From Galaxea fascicularis (Eukaryota; Cnidaria; Anthozoa; Scleractinia; Euphylliidae), in assembly GCA_948470475.1 (NCBI GenBank), contig OX419346.1:15863735-15927734 (forward strand): a stretch of 64,000 nucleotides of DNA, written 5' to 3'. The notes under the pieces are model-generated. The model was given only the letters and a program-made list of their open reading frames with translations. It ran no database searches and was not told the origin of the DNA. A program made the position numbers and the translations under genes. Positions 22,440-34,561 of the stretch are shown here, piece by piece; the first letter of the stretch is position 1, and the number at the start of each line of letters is the position of its first letter.

Positions 22440-24470
22440 CATTCATCATGCCTGAGAACGATATGTTACTCTGAAGAAAAAAAACCAAGAGCTTAGAGAG
22501 CAAGTCAATGCACTGTCCGAAGACTGAACACTCTAGCTCTCCGGACTGTAGTGCACGATCAACGGAAACGGTTGCAGTTTTACAGTGATGCACATGACGA
22601 GTCTCAAACCTTCCATAGTACTTGGCTCGGTAAAATAAGCACCAGAGTGGACGACCTCGGGAAGGCAATTGATAGTATGTGCGAATATAGCTATCAATAC
22701 AATGTAAAGATCGTTGGGATGCCCGAGCTAAGTGAACAAGAGGCTTACTCTCAAACAAGTGGGTTATGCGTCAAATTATTCTCTGATATGGGAGCCCATA
22801 TTTCTCTTCATGCATGATATAGACATTGCACATCGCGAGGGAGTCTCTCTTTCAGGACATTCGACCATTTGACGCCCAAGATGCAGCATGTCCTTACCGA
22901 AGCGAAGAAATTCAAAGAGCAACACAACTATCAATTTTGTTGGACTAAAAACTCTTGCGTTTATTTACGGAAAGACGACAGCTCCCGAGAATTGAAGACA
23001 CGAGACGTTGCTGATTTAACAAGGCTTGGCTGACTGATAATGAATCCCTCTATGACTTCATCGAATGATGAATGATGATGAATATCGGAAAACTGTAAGA
23101 TCTCTGTTTCGGGAGTTACCGTATTTTGGTGTCAATCATTTTGTACCACTCCAAGGCCAATTTAATAATCTCAACACTAGTTCTCTTCCAGCCAAAAAAA
23201 TATCTGCAAAAGCTCTCCAGTTTTCATGACCTTGATTTGTTCAGTCTAAACACAGCTAGTGGTATCAAAGGTATTTTTCTCCACATAGTTTTTACACGAT
23301 GAAAAATAGTCTTCACGATACCGATGACTTGTTTTCTCTTTTCCATGGGAATGTTGGAAGCCTAAATCGCAATTTTGAAAATCTCCAGACTCATTTTCTT
23401 AATGAGCTTGGAGATCCGTTTAATATTATAAGAATAACTACCGTCCCATTGCACTTCTTCCACTTTTTAATCGGCTCTTTGAGAAAGTTATGTATAAAAT
23501 GAAGTGAAATGAAAGATATGTATAAAAGAAGCTTAGCTATCAGATTAATATAAGGATATACAATAATGCCTCAAATAGTGATATATTTCTTGAATGCAAA
23601 GATTATGTTAAGTTCCTTGGTGTGCTCATCGAAAACAACTTAACTTGGAAATATCATATCGACTACATTGCCTCTAAAATTAGCAGGATTATTGGAATTA
23701 TTGCACGGTTAAGGCAATCTGGCCCTCTAAATCTTAATCCAAATTTACCGTTCTCTGATTTTTCCCATATAAATACTACGGAATTGCTGCCTGGGCCAAG
23801 CTGCACAGGTCTATTTGAGGAAGGTCTTCGGCTAATGTTCCTTGTTGGTAATAGATCTCATGCTATTCCTTTGTGTCTTACCCCTCAATATGCTTTATTT
23901 TGAAACAGTATGCTCTCTAATGCACGACATATCTACCAATTCTGCGCCTCAAAATATCTGTGATTTTTTTTCATACATACAACACTAGATTTTTCTGATG
24001 CCGGTAATTTATATGTTAATAAATCAAGACTGAGAATTTAACTTAATTCATTTTCCATTTTTGGAGCTAAGTTGTGGAATTGCCTGAAGCATGATCTGCG
24101 TAAACTTAGAAAAAAAAAACCTTTCAAGTACTTGCGGTACTTGGTAATGAGGATCAGATTATGTTGATGTCTCTATGTTAATGTTAAAAATAACTAATTA
24201 TCACTAATCAAACTCTAACTGTTATTATTATTTCGTTATGTTCTATGTCTTCCTACTTTACTTATATAAATACTAAGTATCTGTGAATGTATGTGTATAC
24301 CTAGTTTATCCTATTTATTTATTTATTCACATACATCTAAGTGTATATACATGTATTTTTTTATTTTATTACTTTTTGTTGGTTATGTTACGGTGTCCTC
24401 AATAAGCAACACCATGCTAAAGTTATATGACACTTGCACTTGAATAAAGTTTATTATTATTATATTGCAG
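22440..24470 (+). pseudogene. Near-complete but decayed LINE (ORF1 + ORF2)
   Basis: ORF1 (about 22450-23035): ISTRVDDLGKAIDSMCEYSY, QYNVKIVGMPELSEQE, then in another frame LTPKMQHVLTEAKKFKEQH, CWTKNSCVYLRKDDS and ELKTRDVADLTRL, an L1-ORF1-like RNA-binding protein. ORF2 N-terminus (23299-23450): DLFSLFHGNVGSLNRNFENL, the endonuclease start. A deletion then joins to RT blocks: NYRPIALLPLFNRLFEKVMY (about 23430), VKFLGVLIENNLTWKYHIDY (23609), RRSHAIP-like GNRSHAIPLCLT (about 23850) and FGAKLWNCL (24065). The 3' end is TTGAATAAAGTTTATTATTA at about 24440-24465. Most of the endonuclease and the RT palm are lost, and there are many shifts. Confidence 0.85.
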
Positions 24471-24823
24471 GTAGTCCGACTATCCCAGTTTGCAATAATA
24501 TACTGCCTCATTTACTTGTACAGCCGGAATAAAAAAGTTCAATTTTGTATTGCTTTGCGAGTCATCGATCAAATTCTTATTTGGGCCACACTAACTAGTA
24601 TTCCTCCAATCGCTGTATTATGTAAAAATAATGTTTTATGATTACGATAAGATTATTTGATGTTTCTGGCGATGTCTGACTGGAATCGATAATGTGCCAT
24701 ATGGCGGTCAAACAAAAGGATAACATTTTAAATTAAAAGTGTCATTTTCGAGAAATTGCGACCCTTTTTTTAGAGCATGACATAAACATGCATTGCGGAC
24801 CAACTAACATGGTAAAGATAAGG
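24471..24823. other. No gene seen
   Basis: Spacer between the LINE tail and MITE M1 copy 2. Confidence 0.5.
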
Positions 24824-25556
24824 TAAGGGACGGACCATTAGAAAAGTGATGGGGGGGGGGGGGAATTCATGCAAGGGAAAATGCCAAGAAAAAAAATTCA
24901 CGCAAAGAGGAAGGTAAAGAAAAAACATTTATGCAGAAGGAAGGTCCAATTGTGACTTTTATTTAATAATTATATAATATTTGCCAGTGTCTATTAAAAA
25001 TAATTATTCAAAATATTCTTGGATTGACATTTTGGAGTGGAGGGCACTACAGAGGGGCTGTGTTGGTGAATGGAGTATGGCATCATTATGATGGGCTGTG
25101 GGAGAGGAATTCCAGAGGGCAGGGACTGCAAAAATGAACAGGGAAGCCGTCCACTCCAAGTGGCTTCCTCCTCTCTCACTGTCCAGGGGCGTAGCCAGGG
25201 GAGGGTTCCAGGAACCCCCCCCTTTTGGGTTATGAAAATGAATATTATCTCAAGAGGAAAAACGTATCAGAACCTCCCTTTAGAAATTCTGCGAGACGAG
25301 ATTTTCGTCTTTGAGGAAGAACAAAAGAGAATCAATTTTAAAATGCATCGCAAGCTATATCACAATTTTTTACAGCATTTGATGAAGTATGTAATATGTT
25401 AACTAACTGTTATTTCATCCATTTTTAATTCTATGACGGTCCATCTCTCTAGGAAGCGATATTTACTACGTTAAGCGCAAGCAGTGCGCGAAAAAAAAAA
25501 GTTCGTACCAGCTGAAAATCCCCCCACCCATCAGTTTTCTAATGGTCCGTCCCTAA
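24824..25556. mobile_element. G-tract MITE family M1, copy 2 (inverted, rearranged)
   Basis: Ends TAAGGGACGGACCATTAG + G tract and C tract + CTAATGGTCCGTCCCTAA. 24990-25180 is the inverse of 15370-15560. At 25182, within CTCTCACTGT, the match stops and a different sequence begins with CAGGGGCGTAGCCAGG. The inverse of the 15160-15200 segment returns at about 25500. Confidence 0.8.
25184..25490. mobile_element. Foreign segment in M1 copy 2, one hAT-like end
   Basis: Starts CAGGGGCGTAGCCAGGGG, which resembles hAT-type MITE termini. The opposite end could not be found, so it is a fragment or a replacement. Confidence 0.4.
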
Positions 25557-25857
25557 CGACATTGCATAGCACAAAACTCCGTCGCTTGCATCACTGGTGA
25601 TACTTTATCCTTTTCATGTTAGAATGAGTTTGTACATACATTTGTGAGTCAATGCAAGAAATAGATCGGTTTCCTTAACTTGGATGGCTCACTTTCCGTC
25701 TATAATCTTGTTCGAGAAAGTGGGTCATTCTAGTCGACAAAGCGCTTATCATCCAAAGCAGTGATTCATATCACATTATGGCCAATAACGTTGTCAAAAT
25801 AATGTTTCGCTTATGACTTAACATGAAAGGAAACAGAATCAGCAACACATATTTTAC

Positions 25858-26600
25858 GTGGCTACCTGGTTCAAAGCTAACAAGCTAACTTTGCATCCTG
25901 ACAAAACTAAATTTATTTTGTTTCACCCTGCAAGAAAGAAAATAAATCTTGATGATCTTTCTATTAACGTTAACATTGATAAGAATACTATTAATAGAGT
26001 AGAACACACAAAATTCTTAGGTGTTATCATCCATCAAAACCTCTCGTGGCAGGATCATATAAAAGCCATTTCTTCAAAAATTGCTTAATCCACAGGGATT
26101 ATTATCAAATCACGGCAGTTCTTCCTGTCTGATACTCTTTGCACATTATATAATTCTTTAATACTCCCATATCTTCAATACTTTTCTATTATTTGGGCAT
26201 CCACATACTCTTCTTATTTACTCATTCACCACCACGTGCACATACCTACTCGCTCTTTAATAAACTGAAAATACTCAATATACTTAATATCTACAAGTAC
26301 CAAGTTTCCTGCTTTGTTTTCCTTCACATGCAGAAGCTCTTGCCCTCTCCTCTTTCATCTCTTTTTGTTCTTAATTCTGATTGTCATCAGTATCTCACCA
26401 GGCAAAAAGACAACTTACACCTTCATACTCATAAATATTCATTTTCTCTTCGGGTACAGGGTCCTCAAATTTGAAATGCCATTCCTCTCTCACTTCGTAA
26501 TTCACTTACTCTTTCTAGCTATAAACATAAACTTAGAGATTATTTTCAATCATTGTAAGCTTAAACTAAGTGGAACTCAGTTTTTTTTTATTTTGCTTTA
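25858..26600 (+). pseudogene. LINE reverse transcriptase C-terminal part
   Basis: WFKANKLTLHPDKTKFILFH, then KFLGVIIHQNLSWQDHIKAI, form one open block to 26088. Further on, SDTLCTLYNSLILPYLQYFS, the FNKLKILNILNIYKYQVSCF block and HTHKYSFSLRVQGP follow with one stop and shifts. This is a different LINE subfamily from the others here: the KANKLTLHPDKT wording is not seen in them. 5' truncated. Confidence 0.85.
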
Positions 26601-27401
26601 TATGTAGTAATAATTCTTTATGCCTTTCTCCCCTCCCCCAAGCTGGGGACTTGCAAATTAGTGGGCTGCATACCCGCGCTCGTTTACTGGGCAAACGAAT
26701 AAAAACAGACAATCCCAGATGGAGTAAAATGGCTAAGGGCAAAGGCCCAAAGCCGATTTAATCATTCAAACTTTCTTGAATTGATAACAAAAATTAATTG
26801 CTCTATAAAATGTGTAGAGCCCAGTAAAGGTGAGGGCACAAAAACGCCAAACAAACTAAACAAAACACCCCAAAGAAACAAAGCGGACAGGACAAGGGGA
26901 GGAGGAGGGATGTAAGAACAAAGTGTCATCCAGCGAGGAAAAGCAAGAATGAACGAATGTGTGACTACTTTGTAGCCTGGTCAAAAGTTATCATGAGTGG
27001 GGGGCTCAATACATTGAGGCAACCAAACCCCTTGTCCAGGCCCCGCCCGTGTCCTGTGTTGTTACATAACAAAAAGTGTTGCATAACAAGTTCAAGCACG
27101 TGCATTCCAAGTAGCACAGTAGAAATTAAGTGAATTCCTCGGGAAGAAAGACATAAAAATTCTATTCGCATAGCAAATAATCTCTTTATATGTTGAAATA
27201 GTTTGCCTTTTCTTTGTTAATTTGGTAATTTATTATGATAATTTCTAGTCTCATTTGTAACTTAGCAGCTCATTGTAACTCTCTGACCTACGCCATATAA
27301 GCCTCTGGCTTTGGCATCTTATTATCGTTAACTCATTTCTTTACTTTGCTTTCTGTACTTATTTACCAATAAATATATAAATAACATAAAAATCTGTTCG
27401 C
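26601..27401. other. Probable LINE 3' UTR, otherwise empty
   Basis: Follows the RT block at 25.9-26.6 kb and ends in ACCAATAAATATATAAATAA near 27366-27385, an A/T-rich tail suitable for a LINE 3' end. The link is inferred from position. Confidence 0.35.
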
Positions 27402-27570
27402 TCACTCACGAACCCATTCACTGTCTGATCTTTTCTCATTGTCAGATTCATTGTCGAGGTCATCCAAAGCACCAGCAATATTGCCTGTCGCATTTTTGAT
27501 GCTGGAAAAGATGGAGCTACCCACAGACGCAGCGATTTTCAGCAAACCGTTTCGTGATGACACCGGGGCG
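27402..27570 (-). other. Candidate 3'-terminal coding exon
   Basis: The minus strand has CTACTAATCGTATAG followed by 56 open codons to a stop at 27402-27404. The peptide includes NGLLKIAASVGSSIFSSI, then KNATGNIAGALDDLDNESDN and KRSDSEWVRE. The composition (amphipathic, then acidic) looks like a protein C-terminus. I do not recognise the family and found no matching upstream exon. Confidence 0.35.
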
Positions 27571-28587
27571 CTATACGATTAGTAGATTTTGCCTTATCCA
27601 CGCCCAAGAGCCTCTTGTATGTTATGTTTCTTTTAAGGAGAGCACGTGCTGTAGGAAACGTGTAATTTGAAAATAAAGTCACTGAAAGCAAAATTTCTAA
27701 TTCTCCTTCAGTTTTGCTATCCCATAGTACCGTAGCTTGAATTCTTACCTATCTTTACGCAAATCCCGCAAACCCTGACGCAAACGTCTTCCTCTCCCTT
27801 TGGTTACCGAACCGACTTGGAGAAATACAGAGAATTTAAATATTTTATCTCAACCTTACGCGGATTAATTAAAATCCTCAATAAAAAGGTCTCCTGAGTT
27901 ACAGTTAAATCCCGATAAAATCTACTTCTGCGTTAAAATGCGTCGGCAAAAGTCGTTAGACATCACACCAACGTTAAAAATGTTAAAAAAAGTTTAAAAT
28001 AATAACAATAAAAATAATATCTACTTCTTAAAATTATTCGATAAAATATTGGAAATCTTAGTTTTAAATGTCTCAAACCTCTAACCTTCAAGGGAAAGCA
28101 GAGAGAATCCGAGTTAGAGGGAGTTCCAGTTATCGGGAGATGGAAACAATTCAACACAGATTATACAATGTTTCGTTACTCTATATGTATTTCATTGCTA
28201 TTCGAAGGCGAAGTAAGAGCAAAGACCGAAGAATATTTTACTAAGTAACATATATAAGAGAATGCTGTTCCAAATGTGCAATGCCTAGCAGAAGAGCACT
28301 ACTATGGGATATTGAAGTACTTTCAAGGGTACATGGTACTAAATAAGCCCTTTGCAGTGTACAATCAGACGGTGCTAAAAACACCTTGCTAGTGATGAGC
28401 AGATTACACACTGGGACATTTAAAACAGAGCACCTTAACATAATATTCTTTTGTTTTAGCTGTTCCAGTGGGTACGTTGCACACCAGCGAGGTGTTTTTT
28501 GTAGCATGCTTAGCCGTGGAAGATCGTCTACTGCAAAGGACCTATTTGACTCAACTGAACTAACCGGTCGGCGGTTGCTTACCGGTT
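27571..28587. other. No supported gene
   Basis: A 126-codon minus frame (28241-28621) is open, but it overlaps the start of repeat R1 and has no recognisable domain, so I leave it uncalled. Confidence 0.4.
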
Positions 28588-29095
28588 GTCGCATGTTATT
28601 TATTTTGACACCAAAGGTCATTTATCGCCTGTTTGCTTTGACCCTTGCTGTTTCTGATTAGCGACTGCGGTCTTTTGTATGCCTCCTGAAGCATGTCTAG
28701 CTTTGGTTTGGCTTGTTTCAATGCGTTCGGTGACAGTACAGCGCCTCTCTTGTTATCTTTGAAAGGATAGGAATTTAAGCCGCGCAATAATCTTTATCCG
28801 CTTGCAGTGTTTGTACATTACCGGGCCCGGCTATTTGTTTTTGCAGCAAGATGTTGTGTTTCTTTTACGACTATTCGTCTCTTTATCCTTTCTTTAGTCT
28901 TGTAGCTTCTTAGTGTGCTATGCAAAACTTGAAGTTGAGCGCTAAAATCTGCTTTAATTACGGCTGTGTCTTTGTCATCGCTTCGCTCCGCTCTTTAACT
29001 GCGGTTTATGTTGCTGGAGCTAAGTATTTGCTGTTCTTGTTTATCCCACTTTTTTAGCTGTGTTTCGGGTACCTCATTAAACGATAGGCAAGGCC
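28588..29095 (-). repeat. Dispersed repeat family R1, copy 3
   Basis: Collinear with 6893-7410 (e.g. CGCATGTTATTTATTTTGAC, TTGTACATTACCGGGCCCGG, GCGCTAAAATCTGCTTTAAT). It contains the segment missing from copy 2. Confidence 0.7.
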
Positions 29096-29560
29096 ATGGT
29101 TTCGATACTCCTTTGTGGATCTCATCAGTTGCCTGGAATGGCGTAATTAACAGAGTTGCTCTTTAGGCAACGTCATTCTTTCTGGAAGAATGGCAATAAC
29201 TTTTCTCGCATCTTGAGCGCTACAACAGCTTCTCAAATCTACATGGTTTTGTCGGGGGTAAACTTCTCACTTCCGATAAAAATAAACTCGCTTTTTATTG
29301 GCTGTTTATACACTTCTGGAAAGGCTGTCAAGCGCGACTAATACGGGGGTGTTCAGCGATTTCACAGGCTTGCCGGCAGGTGTTTTTCCACGCCCCTCAC
29401 CCGCCCCCCTCCACCAATCCCAATTTTCTACTAGCTGCGCATCCAAAATGGCGTCCTTCTAACGAGCATTCGAATAAACGAATGTCCCCACACCCAAAAA
29501 CGCTAGGGAAGTCTTGAAAGGTATTCGTCGCGAACAAAGCCAGGAAAAAAACCCAGATTT
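29096..29560. other. No gene seen
   Basis: Contains CACCCGCCCCCCTCCACC at about 29400 and an ATCCAAAATGGCG word at about 29443. Nothing coding is supported. Confidence 0.4.
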
Positions 29561-31340
29561 AATTTAATTTAATTTACTCAACTTTAATTATACAGATCTT
29601 AACATACAATACAAATTTTAAAAAGATAAATCAACAATTAAAATATCTGAATAATTAGGTCAGTTTATACAGAACGCGAAGATTCCTTATAAAAATAAAC
29701 TGCCTCAATGTAGTACAAATAGTATACATATCGGACAATATATCATTAATTAATCAATCAATTATAAAAATCTGTCCTTATTTACATTAAATTTATCAAG
29801 GTAAACATTATTAACACTATTCTTGAATGATGAAAAATGTTGAATTGTTCTGATGTCTAGTGGTAGGCAATTCCACAGGTCTACAATACTATTAAAAAAA
29901 GAGAACTTAAAAGCATTGGTTTTAAAAAGGCCCTTCACCAGCACAGCTTCACTATTTCTGATGTTATATTTGCGTGTCTTAAGATTCATATATGACAAAA
30001 CATCAAAATCTATATAACCTTTCGGGCACTTAAAGAAACAAAGATCCAAAATCTCTCTCCTACATTCTAAAGGTAAAAGTTTCAGTTTAACAAGTCTCTC
30101 AGGATAACGAAAGTCAGCTTTCAGGATGAATTTAGTTGCACGTCTTTGTACACGCTCAAGTGCAGTTATCTATTCTTTGGTGTGAGGTGACCAGACCTGT
30201 GAAGCATTACTCCAGCTGTGATCGAACAAGTGATTTGTATAAAACTATTAATGTTTTCTGATCACATTCGTCGGTACAAGTTCTTTTGATCATGCTCAAC
30301 ATTTTGTTGGCTTTACTAATGATGATGTCAATGTGATTATTCCAAGATAACTTAGAAGAAACATGTACACTGACTAAGGTCTTTCTCCGTTGTGACAGAC
30401 AACAAAAAGTGTGAGCCATTAAGTATATAGACTGAATCCACAATATTACTTTTCCTTCAGATTGCAAGATGTTTGCATTTCTTTGAATTAAACTTCCTAA
30501 AGTGATCAACTGACCAATCGTTTAGATTTGATAGGTCACTTTGTAGTTGTTGAACATCATTGGTGTTATCTTTAATTCTGAAGCATTTCATATCATCAGC
30601 ATACAGTTGTACAGTGGTGCTTGAGTGTATAGCTTTAGGGGCAACAAACAATAATGGTCTCAAAATGGATCCCTGAGGCACTCCTGATGACATTAGTAAC
30701 AAGGATGATTCACAACCATCAATGACTGTTCTGTGGTGTCTACATGTTCAATATGATCTAAATCAAGAAAGAACTTTACCTCTTACACCCAAATCGAACA
30801 GCTTTTTCAGTAAACAGTTTTATGAGACCGAAGAATATAGTGTCAACTTGCTTTCTTTCATCGAGTGCTCTTGCAAGAGCATGTGTAGATCGTAGGAGAC
30901 TGGTAACACAAGAGCGTCCACTCACAAAGCCGTCTTGCAGATGATACAGTTTGTGGTTGGAAAAAGGGAAAAACATATGTAAACACACATTTTTCAAGGA
31001 TTTTTGATATGATACACAGCAATGATATTCCTCTGTAATTTTCAACCACCTCTCTAGCTATCATCAGACTTGAAAACTGGGACCAAATTTGCAGTTTTCC
31101 ATACTTTTGGGAAACAACCACTGTCCAGTTGTTTATTGAACAGGGTGTAGGAGGGAACAGACAACGATTTTGAACAATCCTTCAACAGACGTGATGTTAT
31201 TCCGTCCGTTCCACAAGATTTGCAAATGTTCAGCTGATCCAGAAATTCGTTGACCATAGACAGATAAGAGAAGAAGTAGGAATTTAATGGAAATGCTGTC
31301 CGATGGAAAGAAACCTCGCTGATATGGAAGTAGAGGTGCC
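29561..31340 (-). pseudogene. LINE reverse transcriptase, almost whole RT domain, frameshifted
   Basis: In minus-strand order: DGITSRLLKDCSKSL and TANLVPVFKSDD (31250-31060); VENYRGISLLCIISKILEKC (about 31050-30980); LQDGFVSGRSCVTSLL (30950); GVPQGSILRPLLFV (30680); LYADDMKCFRIKDN with the catalytic YADD (about 30600); KLSWNNHIDIIISKANKMLS (30340); and DLWNCLPLDIRTIQHFSSFK (29870). TTTAA repeats at 29559-29575 mark the 3' end. At least four shifts break it. The 5' endonuclease is absent. Confidence 0.9.
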
Positions 31341-31374
31341 TCTGTTAGCAAGATGGAGAATTGCGAATGGTATG

Positions 31375-32125
31375 AGGGGCCTCAGTGACTGCTGAGAAAA
31401 CAAGACTAACCTGAGCAACTAAACATCAAGTGTAGCTCAACATCGCAAGAAGAAGAAAGATCAGTGAAAAACATTGTGGCCTACACCAAGGAGCGAAAAG
31501 CGGACGAACGGGGTGAGTTGCTAGCGCGCAGACCATATTGGAAGGTCCTACGAATAACAGCATGGGCCCTCCAACACTTTGTCAAGGTCACAGAGGGCGA
31601 ACAAGACGTCAGGACCACTACACACAGCAAAACTTATGGATGCCAAAGATCATTGGGTGAGGGGGGTGCAGAAGTAAGGCGTTCCAGAAAACATGGAGAG
31701 ACCTAATAGGAAACTGGTGAAAGATAACAAATCCGGTATCTTAAAGTGCCCTGTCGCTAGCAACGACGGGGATCCTGAAACACTGACGCCAAACATGATC
31801 ATGTGGGGGAAAATGCGCACCAGTTTGCGGACTTTGAGATTGAGATAGAAGAAGTCACCAGCCTATACAGACGACTGAACAGCGCCAGAGAACACGTATA
31901 GTGTCGCTCGCAAAGGGAGTACGTCAACAGTCCGGTCGAGAGCCTAAACCGTGGGAACCAACAGATTCCTGAGATTGGAGAAATTGTGCTTGTGGTGGGA
32001 AAGCAGAAGAACAGAGGGGAGTGGATGAAAGGCAGAGTAATCCGCCACGGGGAGTGATTTTGTAGCACACGGGAAACCGCATTCAACGACCACTTCAACT
32101 AGTGTGCCCTCTGAAAATAAGAAGG
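31375..32125 (+). pseudogene. Pao/BEL LTR retrotransposon, 3' part of pol
   Basis: Plus strand: YWKVLRITAWALQHF (31542-31590), then a gap, then DPETLTPNMIMWGK (31770), an FEIEIEEV tail, and EIGEIVLVVGKQKNRGEWMK (31972-32030), closing with a QRPLQLVCPL-like end near 32110. The G-E-IVLV--x-K-NRGEWxxGRV motif is the usual C-terminus of Pao/BEL integrases. RNaseH and the integrase core are deleted and several stops are present. No LTR was found at the 3' side, where a SINE follows directly. Confidence 0.75.
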
Positions 32126-32167
32126 CGAGATTGGAGAGGACGGCGCGACCCAAGTCAAGTGAGAGGC

Positions 32168-32612
32168 AGAACCGCCGACCGGTTGATTCAGTGGTAGAGC
32201 ACCGGACTGCTGTGCGGGAGGTCGGGGGTTCAAGCCCAGGCCGGATCAACACTCAGGGTCTTTTAATAACTGAGGAGAAAATGCTACCTTTGTAATGACA
32301 TCTAGACTATCTAGTCTTCTCGGATAAAACCGGAGGTCCCGTCTCACAGTACTGGTGCGGGACGTTAAAGAACCCACACACTGATCGGAAAGAGTAGGGA
32401 CGTAGTCCCCGGTGTCATGGTCTATAACTTATTCTGTTGTGGGGGCACCTGTGTTCAGATCCTACTATTCATTCAAATAAGGTTGTAAACTGCGTGGCTG
32501 CAATTTGCGCTTAAAAAAAGCAGTCTGGCAAAGTCCCCCAAAAAGTGTTGTAAAGCGCTTTGAGCCCTTTGGATAAAAGCGCTGTATAAATCCTTATCAT
32601 TATTATTATTGA
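32168..32612 (+). mobile_element. Full-length tRNA-derived SINE (family S1)
   Basis: tRNA-like head with A box GGTTGATTCAGTGGTAGAGC (32182) and B box GGTTCAAGCCC (32227). The body has AACTGAGGAGAAAATGC, TAGTCTTCTCGGATAA and CCGGAGGTCCCGTCTCACA. The 3' end is AAAGCGCTTTGAGCCCTTTG and TATAAATCCTTATCATTATT, i.e. an L2-like tail with an ATT repeat. It lies at the end of the Pao/BEL fragment. Related copies are at 35283 and 55373. Confidence 0.8.
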
Positions 32613-34489
32613 CCGTGGAAAGATGAAGTGCAGCCAAAGAGGCGGAGGCCAGAATATGACAGATCGTTACAGATAATGATTGAACTTTGGTATAAATTTG
32701 ATAAAAATTTAGAAGACTCAATTTTTAGGGGAGCGTGACCTGATGTCACATTGCGTACGACCGAGTTTTGACATGTGAAATAGGAGATGATTTTTCGGTG
32801 ATTAGAAACACAGTTTGTCTTCGTCCGAGTTTGTACTAATTTGATGACTAGAAGACAGAGTTTGTTACGTGTTGCTCGCCTATTTTGGGCACAAAAGTGA
32901 ACCATTTCAAACGTGATCACCTCTCTTCTGTGAAACAAAATATTGCATGATAATATAAACACATGTCAGGTACTCGAAGTCGACACCAATTTTACATGCA
33001 CTTGGGAGTGGCTTCTAAGACAAAGTGCTTGCTTTATGTTTAATAGTAAAGTTCACTGTAACCTGCTCAGTATAGAGCGAAATGGAGCCAAGTAAAGATG
33101 TTCAAGACAAAGCACGTAACAGTACAATCGATCAAATATTTTCGCTCCCACGCGACTGGTGTATATGTTTCACGTGACTGATTATGCCTCAGCTAAAACC
33201 TGGAAGCTCACAGTTTTCCACGGCTTTCAATCTGAAAGACTGGGGTTGAACAAAAAAGGAGGGATAAAGAGGGGGATTGATTATTGAAGGAAGTGGTTGG
33301 GTGGGGTGGGAAATGCAGTCCATGGAATTTGAATAGACGGAGCTCAATTATTCAATTACGTTATTCGTCCCAACTGGGTAAACTGGACTGATGTTATTAA
33401 TTAACCACGATCATAGGTATAATCCTCCTGTAGCGTGTACTTAGAAAGACATCCTGAACTGGTTGAGGCATCAATCTTTTCCACTAACAAAAACGCAGCA
33501 GGCAAATTGTCAGGGACCTGAGGTTTGTCCAGCTGGAGATACAGAAAGATACAGAAAAGCGATAACTAAAGTAAAGATTTTTGGATATCAGTTCCTAATA
33601 TGTTGTTATTGGTTGAAACATCGACGCACTTATCTCGTGAAATTTTTTGTCGGGAAGGTTTATTAAGTTACCATTTAACCTTGCTCAGTAGATCAATGTC
33701 TCAGAGGTTTTGTCAATGTACTTTCAAATTGTTTTATCCGGAACTGTTTTAAAAGAGCAGGGCACTGTAGAACAAAGTGGCAACAAAGCGTGGCGTGCTA
33801 TCTACGGATTTCTCGGAACTTGGGATCATGTGTGCAAATGGCATCTGTCACGCGACACCGCAACGAACTCGTACAAGACATATACTGTACTCGTAAAATC
33901 CTAGTATTGAACCCGTGTATTGTATTTTGATACCGACCGCACTGCTTTTCTCATTTAAATCATGTTTTTCTTGTGCTAATTAGCGCAAATCTGCATGAGA
34001 AAGACAGAGAGGTTTGTGTCAAAGCAAGGTCACCTCCAGCCTCGCTTCTACTCCAAGGTCAGGTCACTGAACGCACACCTGTAATAAATCAAGCAAATTA
34101 AAAAAATCATAATTATAACGGCAGGTTTCAAGATAAATAATGAACGCACATGTCTGTGGCATACAGTTAAACGTATCTAACTTAGGGTACATTTTTCCGA
34201 AAATGGATTTTTGATCCTGGATGATTTGGATTCTTCCCTACAAAAAAGACGCAGAATCCGAAAACGGATTTTTCGTTTGTTTAGAGTCAGTACGCAACAT
34301 GCATTGCGTGCGCAGCGCCAGAAGCTTTCAAAAAAAAAAATAAAAATGTCTGGAAATTTGTTTTTTTGGATGATATATATGAAATAAACCATACATGAAC
34401 CGCGGATGTGAATTTAAATGAAGACTGATCCTCGCAGTTGTGAACGCAAACTAGGCAATTGCGCAAAGAAGCCTAAAAAAAAAATTCAG
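32613..34489. other. No gene seen
   Basis: About 1.9 kb without coding motif or repeat partner in the window. Confidence 0.5.
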
Positions 34490-34561
34490 GATTTCAACGG
34501 GGTTTGAACCTGTGACCTCGCGATACCGGTGCCATGCTCTAACCAACTGAGCTATGAAATC
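34490..34561 (-). tRNA. tRNA-Thr(GGT)-like gene or pseudogene
   Basis: 72 bases on the minus strand. Acceptor GATTTCA pairs perfectly with TGAAATC. D arm TAGCTCAGTTGGTTAGAGCA (an exact A box) and a T arm with GGTTCAAACCC (B box) follow. The anticodon loop is CCGGTAT, giving GGT (Thr). Position 33 is C instead of U, and the anticodon stem TGGCA/CGCGA pairs poorly. It is more likely a tRNA-like repeat or pseudogene than a working tRNA. Confidence 0.6.

Noticed and set aside
28241..28621. 126-codon minus-strand frame
   Set aside because: Partly inside repeat R1, with no domain and no splice context.
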